Below are positions 44,885 to 53,341 of a stretch of DNA of 64,000 nt, piece by piece (the first letter of the stretch is position 1; every line of letters starts with the position of its first letter). Made by a program: the position numbers and the translations under genes. The notes under the pieces are model-generated. The model saw only the letters and a program-made list of their open reading frames with translations. It was not told the DNA's origin and made no database searches. The DNA is from Gandjariella thermophila. Lineage in GTDB: Bacteria > Actinomycetota > Actinomycetes > Mycobacteriales > Pseudonocardiaceae. The DNA is taken from the NCBI RefSeq assembly GCF_005405885.1, contig NZ_BJFL01000001.1, positions 1 to 64,000 on the forward strand. The letters are read 5' to 3'.

Positions 44885-46471
44885 ATGGGTCAGGCCGAGA
44901 TCCTTATCGCCGGGTTGCTGGTCGCGGTGGCCGGCTTCAGCGCGCTGGCCCGGGCGGTGTCCGTTCCCTATCCCATTGTCCTGGTGATCGGCGGCGCGCT
45001 GATCGGGTTCGTCCCCGGGATTCCCACGGTCGCGCTCAACCCGGACGTCGTCCTGGTGGTCTTCCTGCCACCGCTGCTGTACGGGGCGGCGTTCTTCGCC
45101 AACTTCGGTGACCTGCGGCGGAACCTCCGCTCGCTGACCCTCAGTTCGGTGGGCCTGGTGCTGGCCACCACGGCCGCGGTCGCCGCGGTCGCGCACGCCC
45201 TTGTGCCCGCGCTGCCCTGGGCTGCGGCGGTGGCGCTCGGCGCGATCGTCTCACCCACCGACCCGCTGGCCGCGGCCCTGATCATGCGGCGGCTCGGGCT
45301 GCCCCGCCGGCTGATCAGCTCCGTGGAAGGGGAGGGGCTGTTCAACGACGCCACCGCCCTGGTCACCTACAAGGTCGCGCTGGCCGCGGTGGCCGGTGGC
45401 GGCTTCTCCCTGGGCGACGCCAGTCTGCGGTTCGTCGGCGGTGCGGCCGGCGGCGTCGCGATCGGCATCGCGGTCGGCTGGGCCGTCGCGCTCATCCGGC
45501 AACACACCGCCGACCCGCAGGTGAGCGTCACCATCTCGCTGCTCAGCGGGTACGCCGCGTTCATCCCGGCCAACGCGATCGGCGCTTCCGGGGTGCTCGC
45601 CGCCGTCACCACCGGCATCTACATGGGCATCCGCGGTCCCGCCATCATCCCGCCGCGCGTGCGGCTGGAGGGCCTGATGGTCTGGGACATCCTCAACTAC
45701 CTGCTCAACGCGATCCTGTTCGTCCTGGTCGGACTGCAACTGCGCACCGTGGTCAGTGGGCTGCACGGGTGGTCCGTCGCGTCGCTCGCCGGTTACGCGC
45801 TCGCCGTCAGCGCCGTGGTCGTCCTGGCTCGGCTGGTGTGGCTGTTCACCATGCCCTACCTGATCCGTGCGCTGGACCGCCGAGAAAGCCAGCGCGCTCG
45901 CCGGGTGGGTGCGCGCCCGCGGCTGGTGCTCGCGTGGAGCGGCATGCGGGGCGCGGTGTCGCTGGCCGCGGCGCTGGCGCTGCCGCTGGCCACCGTTGGG
46001 GGCGCGGCATTCCCGGGGCGGGACCTGATCATCTTTCTCACATTCGCCGTCATCTTCGCCACGCTCGTGCTGCAGGGCCTTTCGCTGCCGGCGCTGATCC
46101 GGCGGTTGCGGCTCGGCGACGACGGGGGAGAGGTGGCGGAGGAGGAACTGCGCGCCCGGCTCGCCGCCACCAGGGCGGCACTGCTGGAGATCGACGCGCT
46201 CGCGCAGCTCGAATGGACCCGGGACGAGACCGTGGAACGCATGCGTGGCATGTACGAGTACCGCAAGCGGCGCCTGGCCGCCCGGGCCGGCAAGATCGAG
46301 GATGACGGCTACGAGGAACGGTCGCTGGCGTACCAGCGCATGGTCCGCACCGTGCTGCACACCCAGCGTCAGGAACTGATCCGCCTGCGCAACGAGGGCG
46401 AGATCTCCAACGAGGTGATGAACCGGATCATTCGCGAGTTCGACCTGGAGGAGTCCCGCCTGGAGATCTGA
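44885..46471 (+). CDS. CPA1-family Na+/H+ antiporter
   Basis: The 528-residue protein has about 12 transmembrane helices in the first 410 residues. Typical CPA1 motifs are VVFLPPLLYGAAF, ALGAIVSPTDPLAA, EGEGLFNDATALV (the Asn-Asp ion-binding pair) and LAWSGMRGAVSLAAALALP. The cytoplasmic tail (about 415-528) is highly charged and helical (TRDETVERMRGMYEYRKRRL) and may form a coiled coil controlling activity. The expected role is electroneutral Na+/H+ exchange. The ATG at 44885 is favoured over the GTG three bases earlier. Confidence 0.9.
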   Translation: MGQAEILIAGLLVAVAGFSALARAVSVPYPIVLVIGGALIGFVPGIPTVALNPDVVLVVFLPPLLYGAAFFANFGDLRRNLRSLTLSSVGLVLATTAAVAAVAHALVPALPWAAAVALGAIVSPTDPLAAALIMRRLGLPRRLISSVEGEGLFNDATALVTYKVALAAVAGGGFSLGDASLRFVGGAAGGVAIGIAVGWAVALIRQHTADPQVSVTISLLSGYAAFIPANAIGASGVLAAVTTGIYMGIRGPAIIPPRVRLEGLMVWDILNYLLNAILFVLVGLQLRTVVSGLHGWSVASLAGYALAVSAVVVLARLVWLFTMPYLIRALDRRESQRARRVGARPRLVLAWSGMRGAVSLAAALALPLATVGGAAFPGRDLIIFLTFAVIFATLVLQGLSLPALIRRLRLGDDGGEVAEEELRARLAATRAALLEIDALAQLEWTRDETVERMRGMYEYRKRRLAARAGKIEDDGYEERSLAYQRMVRTVLHTQRQELIRLRNEGEISNEVMNRIIREFDLEESRLEI

Positions 46472-46591
46472 CAGCCACCCCCGGCCGTCGGGCCGGACGC
46501 CGACACCGCGGTGGGCCGAAAGGCCCTGGGTGGTCCCGGCGTGGCTGGGCAAGGGTGAGGTGACGCCCGGCACGCGGGGAGGTGGCGGATC

Positions 46592-47095
46592 ATGGACGTG
46601 GAGATCGGTCTCCGCGTGGACGGCGAGCCGCACCGGCTGGTCGTGGACACCCGCACCACGCTGCTGGACGCGATGCGCGAGCGGCTGGGCATCACCAGCC
46701 CGAAGAAGGGGTGCGACCACGGGCAGTGCGGCGCGTGCACGGTGCTGCTGGACGGCCGCCGGGCCACCACCTGCCTCGCCCTCGCCGTCGCGCACGACGG
46801 CGCGGAGATCGTCACCGCGGCGGGCCTGGCCGACGGCGAGCGGCTGCACCCGATCCAGCAGGCCCTTCTCGACCACGACGGCCTGCAGTGCGGGTACTGC
46901 ACGCCCGGACAGGTCTGCTCGGCGGTCGGCATGCTCGCCGAGGCGGAGGCCGGTTGGCCCAGCCATGTCACCGCCGACCTCTCCGGTGCCGTGGAACTCA
47001 CCGACGAGGAGATCGCCGAGCGGATGAGCGGCAACCTGTGCCGCTGCGGCGCCTACGCCAACATCGTCGCCGCGATCCGGGAGGCGGTCCGCTGA
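46592..47095 (+). CDS. Molybdenum hydroxylase iron-sulfur subunit (PaoA/YagT-like)
   Basis: The 167-residue protein carries two [2Fe-2S] sites. The plant-ferredoxin-like one is KKGCDHGQCGACTVLLDG. The helical one is LQCGYCTPGQVCSAV with GNLCRCGAYANIV. E. coli PaoA has a Tat leader, but none is present here, so the complex should be cytoplasmic. It passes electrons from the molybdopterin subunit to FAD. The ATG at 46592 follows GGAGGTGGCG. It is the first of three genes; the FAD subunit starts 61 bases later. Confidence 0.92.
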   Translation: MDVEIGLRVDGEPHRLVVDTRTTLLDAMRERLGITSPKKGCDHGQCGACTVLLDGRRATTCLALAVAHDGAEIVTAAGLADGERLHPIQQALLDHDGLQCGYCTPGQVCSAVGMLAEAEAGWPSHVTADLSGAVELTDEEIAERMSGNLCRCGAYANIVAAIREAVR

Positions 47096-47156
47096 TCCGC
47101 CTGCCGGACGGCGCGACGGCGGTCCCGACCGAACCCGTGGAACGGAGGGGCACCCG

Positions 47157-48149
47157 GTGATCCCGTTCGACTACCAGCGCGCCGAGGACACGCGCAGCGC
47201 GGTCGCCACCGTGACCGCGCGTCCCGGTGCGGCGTTCCTCGGGGCGGGCACGAACCTGGTCGACCATCTCAAGCTGGGCGTGGCCGCCCCCGACCTGCTG
47301 GTCGACGTCAGCCACCTGCCGTTCGACATGATCGAACCGCTGGCCGGGGGTGGGGTGCGGATCGGCGCCACGGTGCGCAATAGCGACCTCGCCGTGGATC
47401 CGGTGATCCGGCAGCGCTACCCGATGGTCTCCGCCGCGCTGCTCTCCGGCGCCTCTGGGCAACTGCGCAACGTGGCCACCACCGCTGGGAACCTGATGCA
47501 GCGCACCCGGTGCCCGTACTTCCAGGACGTCACCACCCCGTGCAACAAGCGCCGGCCCGGATCGGGCTGCTCGGCGCTGGAGGGATATCACCGCGACCAC
47601 GCGATCCTCGGCGCCTCCCGGCACTGCGTCGCGGTGCACCCCTCCGACCTGGCCGTGGCGCTGACCGCGCTGGGCGCGGTGGTGCAGGTGGAGGGCGTCA
47701 AGGGCGCCCGGAGCATCCCGATCATCGACCTGTACCGGCTGCCCGACGACGCCCCGCAGCACGATACCGTGCTGGAACACGGCGAGCTGATCACCGCGGT
47801 GGACCTGCCCGCGCTGCCGATGGCCACCCGCTCCACCTACCGCAAGGTGCGTGACCGCGCGTCGTACGCGTTCGCGCTGGTCTCCGTCGCCGCCGCGGTG
47901 GACGTGGAACGCGGCACCGTACGCGACGTCCGCGTCGCCCTCGGCGGTGTCGCACACAAGCCCTGGCGGGCCCGGCGCGCCGAGGAGGCGCTGCGCGGCG
48001 CACCGGCCACCGACGACGCCTTCCGCGCCGCCGCGGAAGCCGAACTGGCCGGCGCGAGGCCGCTGCGGGACAACGCGTTCAAGGTGCCGATGGCGCGCAA
48101 CACCATCGTCGCCACGCTGCGCGAGCTGACCCGGCGGGAGGAACCATGA
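47157..48149 (+). CDS. Molybdenum hydroxylase FAD subunit (PaoB/YagS-like)
   Basis: The 330-residue protein has the CO-dehydrogenase flavoprotein-type FAD domain (FLGAGTNLVDHLKLG near residue 25) and the second FAD loop (ASGQLRNVATTAGNLMQRTR). The stretch RCPYFQDVTTPCNKRRPGSG followed by CSAL and HCVAVHPSD contains four cysteines in the spacing that binds an additional [4Fe-4S] cluster in PaoB. This sets the complex apart from ordinary xanthine dehydrogenase. The start is a GTG behind GGAGGGG. It overlaps the large-subunit gene by four bases. Confidence 0.92.
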   Translation: MIPFDYQRAEDTRSAVATVTARPGAAFLGAGTNLVDHLKLGVAAPDLLVDVSHLPFDMIEPLAGGGVRIGATVRNSDLAVDPVIRQRYPMVSAALLSGASGQLRNVATTAGNLMQRTRCPYFQDVTTPCNKRRPGSGCSALEGYHRDHAILGASRHCVAVHPSDLAVALTALGAVVQVEGVKGARSIPIIDLYRLPDDAPQHDTVLEHGELITAVDLPALPMATRSTYRKVRDRASYAFALVSVAAAVDVERGTVRDVRVALGGVAHKPWRARRAEEALRGAPATDDAFRAAAEAELAGARPLRDNAFKVPMARNTIVATLRELTRREEP

Positions 48150-50224
48150 CCGGCCTGATCGAGCCGAAGTCGATCGGCGCGCCGCTGGAACGCCTCGAGG
48201 GCCACGCCAAGGTCACCGGCACCGCGCCGTACGCGGCCGAGCACCTCGCCGCGGACACCGCCCACCTGCACCCGGTGCAGGCCACCGTCGCCAGGGGCCG
48301 GATCACCGGTATGGACACCACCGCCGCGGAGGCCCTCGACGGGGTGCTCGCCGTGCTCACCCCCGGCAACGCGCCCCGGCTGGCCCCCGGCGATGATCCG
48401 GAACTGGCCGTGCTCGCCTCCGACGAGGTCGCCTACCGCGGCCAGATCATCGCCGCCGCCGTCGCGGAGACCACCGAGATCGCGCGGCAGGCCGCCGACC
48501 TGGTCCGGGTCAGCTACGCCGAGCTGCCGCACGACGTGGAACTGCGCGCCGACTCCGCCGGGCTGTACGCGCCCGAGGTGGTCAACCCGACCTACCCCAC
48601 GGACACCACCGAGGGCGACCCGGATGGCGCGCTCGCGGCGGCCGCGGTCACCGTGGACCGCACGTACACCACGCCGATGGAGCACAACAACCCGATGGAG
48701 CCGCACGCCACCGTGGCGCTGTGGGCACGGGACACGCTCACCCTGTACGAGTCCACCCAGTGGCCGCACGGCGTGCGGGACACGATCGCGCGGCTGTTCG
48801 GGCTGGCCACCGACCAGGTCCGGGTGATCGCCCCGTACGTCGGCGGCGGGTTCGGGTCGAAGACGATCCACGCCAACACCGTGCTCGCCGCCATGGGTGC
48901 GCGGGCGGTGCCCGGCCGGCCGGTGTCCTTCGCGCTCACCCGCCAGCAGATGTTCTCCCTGGTCGGCTACCGCACCCCGACCATCCAGCGGATCAGGTTG
49001 GGCGCCGGCGCGGACGGCCGGCTCACCGCGATCGCGCACGACGTGGTGGAGCAGACCGCGCGGCTGAAGGAGTTCGCCGAGCAGACCGCGGTGGCCACCC
49101 GGAGCATGTACGCCGCGCCGAACCGCCGCACCACGCACCGGCTCGCCGCGCTGGACGTGCCGGCCCCGACCTGGATGCGCGCGCCGGGCGAATGCCCCGG
49201 CATGTTCGCGCTCGAGTGCGCCATGGACGAGATGGCCATCGCCTGCGGCCTCGACCCGATCGAGTTCCGGGTGCGCAACGAACCGGAGATCGATCCGGAG
49301 ACCGGTCTGCCGTTTTCCAGCCGCAACCTCATCCGCTGCCTGCGCGAGGGCGCCGACCGGTTCGGTTGGCGGCGGCGCGACCCGACGCCCGGGGTGCGCC
49401 GGGAGGACGGTTGGCTACTTGGCACCGGTGTGGCCGCATCCACCTTCCCGGTGTTCCGCCTGCCCGGCTCGGCGGCCACGGTGCGCCGGCTGGCCGGCGG
49501 GCGGTACCGGGTGCAGATCGACGCGGTGGACATCGGCACCGGCGCCTGGACGTCGCTCGCCCAGATCGCTGCGGACGCCTTGGACGTCCCGCCGGACGCC
49601 GTCGACCTGCGGATCGGCGACTCGGCGCTGCCGCCCGGCTCGGTCGCCGGCGGCTCGTCCGGCACCACCTCCTGGGGTTCGGCGATCGTGGACGCGGCAC
49701 GCACCTTCCGGGAGAAGTTCCCCGACCCCGAGGAGGGCGACGAGGCCGGCGGCGCCACCCCGGACAACCCGGACCTCGAACGGTTCGCCATGCACGCCTA
49801 CGGCGCCCAGTTCGCCGCGGTGCGGGTGCACGCCGACACCGGCGAGGTCCGGGTGCCGCGGATGCTCGGCGTGTTCGCCGCCGGCCGGATCATCAACCCG
49901 CGCACCGCGCGCTCGCAGTTCATCGGCGGGATGACCATGGGACTGTCCATGGCGCTGCACGAGGACAGCGTGATGGACGTCCGGTTCGGGCAGGTGGCCA
50001 ACCACGACTTCGCCGGCTACCACATCGCGTCCAACGCGGATGTCCGCTCGATCGACGCGATCTGGATCGAGGAGGAGGACCCGCACGTCAACCCGATGGG
50101 TTCGAAGGGGATCGGGGAGATCGGCATCGTGGGCGCGGCCGCGGCCGTCGCCAACGCCGCCTACCACGCCACCGGCGTCCGGGTCCGGGACCTGCCGCTG
50201 ACCCCGGAGAAGTTCCTCCGCTGA
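48146..50224 (+). CDS. Molybdenum hydroxylase large subunit (PaoC/YagR-like)
   Basis: The 692-residue protein has the aldehyde oxidase a/b hammerhead domain (about 20-125) and the molybdopterin-binding domain. Visible parts are PYVGGGFGSKT, APTWMRAPGECPGMFALECA, VAGGSSGTTSWGSA and the catalytic Glu in KGIGEIGIVGAAAAVANA. It fits the PaoC/YagR group that oxidises aromatic aldehydes, more than bona fide xanthine dehydrogenase. The MCD cofactor chaperone PaoD/XdhC and any substrate-specific regulator are not adjacent. The ATG overlaps the preceding stop (ATGA). A relic of a Zn-alcohol dehydrogenase follows after 4 bases. Confidence 0.92.
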   Translation: MTGLIEPKSIGAPLERLEGHAKVTGTAPYAAEHLAADTAHLHPVQATVARGRITGMDTTAAEALDGVLAVLTPGNAPRLAPGDDPELAVLASDEVAYRGQIIAAAVAETTEIARQAADLVRVSYAELPHDVELRADSAGLYAPEVVNPTYPTDTTEGDPDGALAAAAVTVDRTYTTPMEHNNPMEPHATVALWARDTLTLYESTQWPHGVRDTIARLFGLATDQVRVIAPYVGGGFGSKTIHANTVLAAMGARAVPGRPVSFALTRQQMFSLVGYRTPTIQRIRLGAGADGRLTAIAHDVVEQTARLKEFAEQTAVATRSMYAAPNRRTTHRLAALDVPAPTWMRAPGECPGMFALECAMDEMAIACGLDPIEFRVRNEPEIDPETGLPFSSRNLIRCLREGADRFGWRRRDPTPGVRREDGWLLGTGVAASTFPVFRLPGSAATVRRLAGGRYRVQIDAVDIGTGAWTSLAQIAADALDVPPDAVDLRIGDSALPPGSVAGGSSGTTSWGSAIVDAARTFREKFPDPEEGDEAGGATPDNPDLERFAMHAYGAQFAAVRVHADTGEVRVPRMLGVFAAGRIINPRTARSQFIGGMTMGLSMALHEDSVMDVRFGQVANHDFAGYHIASNADVRSIDAIWIEEEDPHVNPMGSKGIGEIGIVGAAAAVANAAYHATGVRVRDLPLTPEKFLR

Positions 50225-50228
50225 ACCG

Positions 50229-50306
50229 ATGGATAAGGCGCCGCACGGCTACGACATCTTCCAGAAGAAGCGGGACGGCGCCGTGAAGGTGCTGCTGCGT
50301 CCCTGA
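50229..50306 (+). pseudogene. C-terminal 25 residues of a Zn-dependent alcohol dehydrogenase
   Basis: The short frame encodes APHGYDIFQKKRDGAVKVLLRP, here quoted as APHGYDIFQKK and KVLLRP. This is the characteristic end of formaldehyde-dehydrogenase-like zinc alcohol dehydrogenases. Everything before it is missing. It sits 4 bases after the molybdenum enzyme operon, suggesting that an alcohol dehydrogenase gene once belonged there and was deleted almost entirely. Confidence 0.65.
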
Positions 50307-50360
50307 GCTCCGCATTTCCGCGCGGCGGCTTCCCGCCGGGGCCGGAAAGGAGGCAACGGG

Positions 50361-50531
50361 ATGAACGTGCTGGTCAGGGTCGGCGCCGCGGTCGTCGGCG
50401 GATACCTGCTCGGCCGGATGAGGAAGTTCCGGTGGGCCGTCAGCCTGGGTGGCTGGCTGGTCGGCAGGTCCACCCTCGGCGGCGGAATGCGCCGCCGCCT
50501 CGCCCGGCTACCCGTGCCGGCACGCGGTTGA
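50361..50531 (+). CDS. Small protein, possibly a shortened conserved membrane-associated protein
   Basis: The ATG at 50361 follows AAAGGAGG, an excellent ribosome binding site. The 56-residue product begins MNVLVRVGAAVVGGYLLGRM, an amphipathic glycine-rich helix. It then has KFRWAVSLGGWLVGRSTLGG and a basic end. The beginning resembles the N-terminus of longer actinobacterial proteins that start with a G-x-x-x-G-Y-L-L-G-R segment, so it may be a 3'-truncated version. It is followed by a very stable terminator. Function unknown. Confidence 0.45.
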   Translation: MNVLVRVGAAVVGGYLLGRMRKFRWAVSLGGWLVGRSTLGGGMRRRLARLPVPARG

Positions 50532-50672
50532 CCGGTGCCGGCCACCGAAGAAGAGCAAGGCACGCACAGTCCCGACACGACGCGGCCGGTGGGCCCGGTT
50601 CTCGGACCGGAACCCACCGGCCGCGTCCGTTTCCGCGACCCGCGCGGGGCACCACCGGGCAGAACAGGAGCG

Positions 50673-50722
50673 GACCCGTGAGGCCCGGCTCGGCTTGTCC
50701 GCCGAGCCGGGCCTCACGGGTC
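50673..50722. terminator. Very stable bidirectional terminator hairpin
   Basis: A perfect 22-bp inverted repeat (left arm from 50673, containing GTGAGGCCCGGCTCGGC) closes a six-base loop, TTGTCC. It lies between the small plus-strand gene and the convergent GlsB-like gene. Confidence 0.85.
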
Positions 50723-50743
50723 TGGATGACCTACCTGGTCATC

Positions 50744-51007
50744 TCATGCCCGGACGCGGTGACCGACCAGGCGGTAGATGAGCAGCAGGACCAGCGAACC
50801 GATCACCGCCCACAGGAAGCTCATCCCGTTGAACCCGGTGACGCCGGTGCTGCCGAAGACGGAGCTGCCCAGCCAGCCGCCGAGCAGACCACCGGCGATC
50901 CCGATCAGGATCGTGACGATGACTCCGCCCGGATCTCGGCCCGGCATGATGAACTTCGCGATCGCTCCGGCGATCAAGCCGAAGAGAATCCAACTCAGAA
51001 TGCCCAT
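50744..51007 (-). CDS. GlsB/YeaQ/YmgE-family stress membrane protein
   Basis: The 87-residue protein is a transglycosylase-associated-protein type membrane protein. It has three helices and the conserved pattern WILFGLIAGAIAKFIMPG, then GGVIVTILIGIAGGLLGGWL, then SFLWAVIGSLVLLLIYR. Length and sequence are normal for the family. Members are stress-induced in many bacteria, but their mechanism is unknown. The ribosome binding site is AGGAGC. About 65 bases upstream on its strand is AATGGGGTAG, which loosely resembles a sigma-B/F -10 (GGGTA); this is weak evidence for stress-sigma control. Confidence 0.88.
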   Translation of the reverse strand: MGILSWILFGLIAGAIAKFIMPGRDPGGVIVTILIGIAGGLLGGWLGSSVFGSTGVTGFNGMSFLWAVIGSLVLLLIYRLVGHRVRA

Positions 51008-51398
51008 TGTGATGCTCCTTTCGGCTCCCGCGCCCTGTCGTGTCGATGCGTGGCGCTGCCGTCGTACTACCCCATTGAGCGAGCCGCCATGCCTTCCCGC
51101 CGATCGACGGCGGGATTACCTGGCAACCTGGCGGCGGGAATCAGCGCGGGTATGTCCCGGCGGTGAACGGTCGGCGGCGTCTGGAACGGTTTGCGAAACC
51201 GACCAGGACGCGTGCTTCGACGAAGAAAATGTGGGCGGGCGGCGGCGGTGGGCCCGGGCACGGCCCGGGCACGGTTCCCGGTACGCGTGGCGGGCAACAC
51301 GCCCGGCGGGCGCCGGCGACCGTGACGGCCGCCGCCCGCGGTCGTTGGTGTTGACGTCCCCACCGGAAGCGGCGGTCGTCGCCGGAGAGTGAGAGTCG
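51008..51398. other. Gene-free interval between GlsB-like and UspA genes
   Basis: No supported gene is present. The stretch contains divergent promoter regions and two tandem copies of an 11-base unit GGCCCGGGCAC (51251-51272). Confidence 0.45.
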
Positions 51399-51854
51399 AT
51401 GTCAAGCTACCGCAAGGTCCTCGTCGGAACGGACGGTTCCAAGCCATCGCTGCGCGCCGTGGAGCGCGCCGCCGAGGTCGCCAGGGACTCCTCCGCGGAC
51501 CTCGTCATCGTCTGTGCCTACTATCCGACGAGTGAGGAGGAGGAGCAGCGGGCGCAGGACGAACTGCGCGAGGAGGCGTTCCAGGTGATCGGGTCCGCCC
51601 CGGCCGAGGACACCCTCCGGGAGGCCACCGACCGCGCCCGCGCGGCCGGCCTGACCAGCGAGATCGAGACGGTCGCGGTGCTCGGCGCCCCGGTCAGCTC
51701 GCTGCTCGACGAGGCCGAGAACCGCTCGGCCGACCTGCTGGTCGTGGGTAGCAGGGGGCTGAACACGCTGAAGGGAAGGATTCTGGGCTCGGTTCCGTCC
51801 GAGGTGGCGCGCCGGGCGGACTGCGATGTACTCGTCGTACGAACGACCCGATAG
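51399..51854 (+). CDS. Universal stress protein (UspA domain)
   Basis: The 151-residue protein is a single UspA domain. VLVGTDGSKPSLRA is the first strand-loop with the conserved Asp. GSRGLNTLKGRILGSVPSEV matches the ATP-binding G-2x-G-9x-G-S/T motif, so it should bind ATP. The length is typical. Its 3' end overlaps the start of the adenylate cyclase gene by 29 bases in another frame, which couples their translation. The likely context is stress or energy signalling. Confidence 0.92.
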   Translation: MSSYRKVLVGTDGSKPSLRAVERAAEVARDSSADLVIVCAYYPTSEEEEQRAQDELREEAFQVIGSAPAEDTLREATDRARAAGLTSEIETVAVLGAPVSSLLDEAENRSADLLVVGSRGLNTLKGRILGSVPSEVARRADCDVLVVRTTR

Positions 51855-52809
51855 CACGCGACCGGACCTGCCGATCGAAGACACCCTGCTCGGCGGCGAA
51901 CCGAAGTACCGCAAGGCGGACGTGGCCGCGGCCGCCGGCGTCGACGTGGGCCGCGCGGAGCGCCTCTGGCAGGCGATGGGATTCGCGCACGTCGGCGACG
52001 ACGACGTGGTGTTCACCGACGCCGATGTCGCCGCGCTGCGGCTGATGGTGCAACTGGTCGCCGCCCAGGTCATCCCGCCGGAGATCGAAACGGCGGTGGC
52101 CCGCTCTCTGGCGCAGACCATGTCCCGGCTGGCCGAGTGGGAGGTGGGCATCTTCAAGGCTGTGCTCGGCGAGGCGTTCGCCGAGGACATGCCGACCACC
52201 GTGGAGTTCGCCAAGGCGGTCCTGCCGGTGATGGAGGAGCTGCAGAGCTACGTCTGGCGCCGCCACCTCGCGGCCACCGCGATCCGGGAACTCGACGGCG
52301 CCGGCTCCGGTCCGGTGGCGCGCACCCAGGTCATCGGGTTCGCCGACATCGTCGGCTACACCCGCCTGATCCGGGACTTCACCGAAGCCGAGCTGGCCGG
52401 GCTGATCGACGAGTTCGAGGACCTGGCCACCGGCGTGGTCGCGGAGAACCATGGGCGGATCGTCAAGACCGTCGGCGACGAGGTGCTGTTCGTCGCGGAC
52501 ACCGCGGCGGCCGGCGCGGAGATCGGGCTGGCGCTCAACGAGGCGATCGACAAGGCCGCCGAGGTACCGCCGCTGCGGATCGGCCTCGCCCAGGGCACCG
52601 TGCTGGCCCGCTTCGGCGACGTCTACGGGTCGACGGTGAACATCGCGAGCCGGCTGACCTCCCTGGCTCGGCCGGCCTCCGTGCTGGTGGACCGCGAGTT
52701 GGCCACCGCGCTGCGCGGCGATCCCCGGTACGCGCTGCAACCCATCGGCCCCACCCGGGTGCAGGGATTCCGCGGGCTGCACGCCTGGGTGCTGCGCCGC
52801 GCCCGCTGA
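51826..52809 (+). CDS. Class III adenylate cyclase with N-terminal regulatory domain
   Basis: The 327-residue protein has an N-terminal helical regulatory domain (about 15-155, KADVAAAAGVDVGRAERLW, similar to the autoinhibitory pH-sensing module of Rv1264-type cyclases). The catalytic domain follows at about 165-325. Metal Asp residues are in GFADIVGYT and VGDEVLFV. Lys in RIVKTVGDE and Asp in FGDVYGS specify adenine; Asn and Arg in VNIASRL are the transition-state residues. All are present, so active cAMP synthesis is expected. The ATG at 51826 lies inside the UspA gene. No cAMP receptor is adjacent. Confidence 0.92.
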   Translation: MYSSYERPDSTRPDLPIEDTLLGGEPKYRKADVAAAAGVDVGRAERLWQAMGFAHVGDDDVVFTDADVAALRLMVQLVAAQVIPPEIETAVARSLAQTMSRLAEWEVGIFKAVLGEAFAEDMPTTVEFAKAVLPVMEELQSYVWRRHLAATAIRELDGAGSGPVARTQVIGFADIVGYTRLIRDFTEAELAGLIDEFEDLATGVVAENHGRIVKTVGDEVLFVADTAAAGAEIGLALNEAIDKAAEVPPLRIGLAQGTVLARFGDVYGSTVNIASRLTSLARPASVLVDRELATALRGDPRYALQPIGPTRVQGFRGLHAWVLRRAR

Positions 52810-52861
52810 CCGTCCCCGAAAACCCTCCAGCGGTCGGCCACCCGTGGACCGTCTACTGTGG

Positions 52862-53341
52862 TCAGTCCCGGTGAGCGCCGTCCGGCCACACCACGGTGAC
52901 CGGCACGCCGCGCTCCCTGGCCGCGGCCACCACGTCCGCGGTGCCGCCGAAACCTCGCGCCGGCAGGCCGTCCCACACGGCGAGCAACTCGTCCGCCCGG
53001 TCCAGCATGCGCAGGCTGGCATTCATGTGCGCCTCGGCCACCGACTTCACGTGGTGCAGGCGGACCACCTCGGCCGCCCGGGACAGCAGCGCGTCGTATG
53101 TGGCGTGGTGCGACGCCGGCAGCCCGTCCCGGTACCGCTCGGCGGGAACCACGACCACCAGCGACCCGCCCGCCGCCAGCACCGCCTCGGCGAACAGTGT
53201 GTCGGCCCCGTCGGCCAGGCAGGACACGCCGACCAGGTCCGCCCCGGCCCGCCGGTCGATCTCCGCGCGCAGCGCCTCCGCCACCAGCCGCTCGGTCGCC
53301 TCCGACAGCCCCCGATGCCCCGTGACCGCCACCGTGGTCAT
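52862..53341 (-). CDS. SLOG-like Rossmann-fold protein coupled to an XRE-TPR regulator
   Basis: The 159-residue protein has one Rossmann-type domain. The pattern is VAVTGHRGLSEA, VSCLADGADTLFAEA, VVVVPAERYRDG and GFGGTADVVAAARERGVPVTV, reminiscent of the SLOG superfamily (LOG/DprA/TIR-SLOG) that binds nucleotide-related ligands. The length is right for a stand-alone domain. No membrane segment is seen. The ATG overlaps the stop of the regulator gene (ATGA), so the two are translated together. I cannot tell whether it is an enzyme (nucleotide hydrolase or transferase) or a ligand sensor. Confidence 0.72.
   Translation of the reverse strand: MTTVAVTGHRGLSEATERLVAEALRAEIDRRAGADLVGVSCLADGADTLFAEAVLAAGGSLVVVVPAERYRDGLPASHHATYDALLSRAAEVVRLHHVKSVAEAHMNASLRMLDRADELLAVWDGLPARGFGGTADVVAAARERGVPVTVVWPDGAHRD

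Noticed and set aside
51163-51354. Short Arg/Gly-rich frame upstream of the UspA gene
   Set aside because: It has biased composition, includes a DNA tandem repeat and has no ribosome binding site; treated as non-coding.
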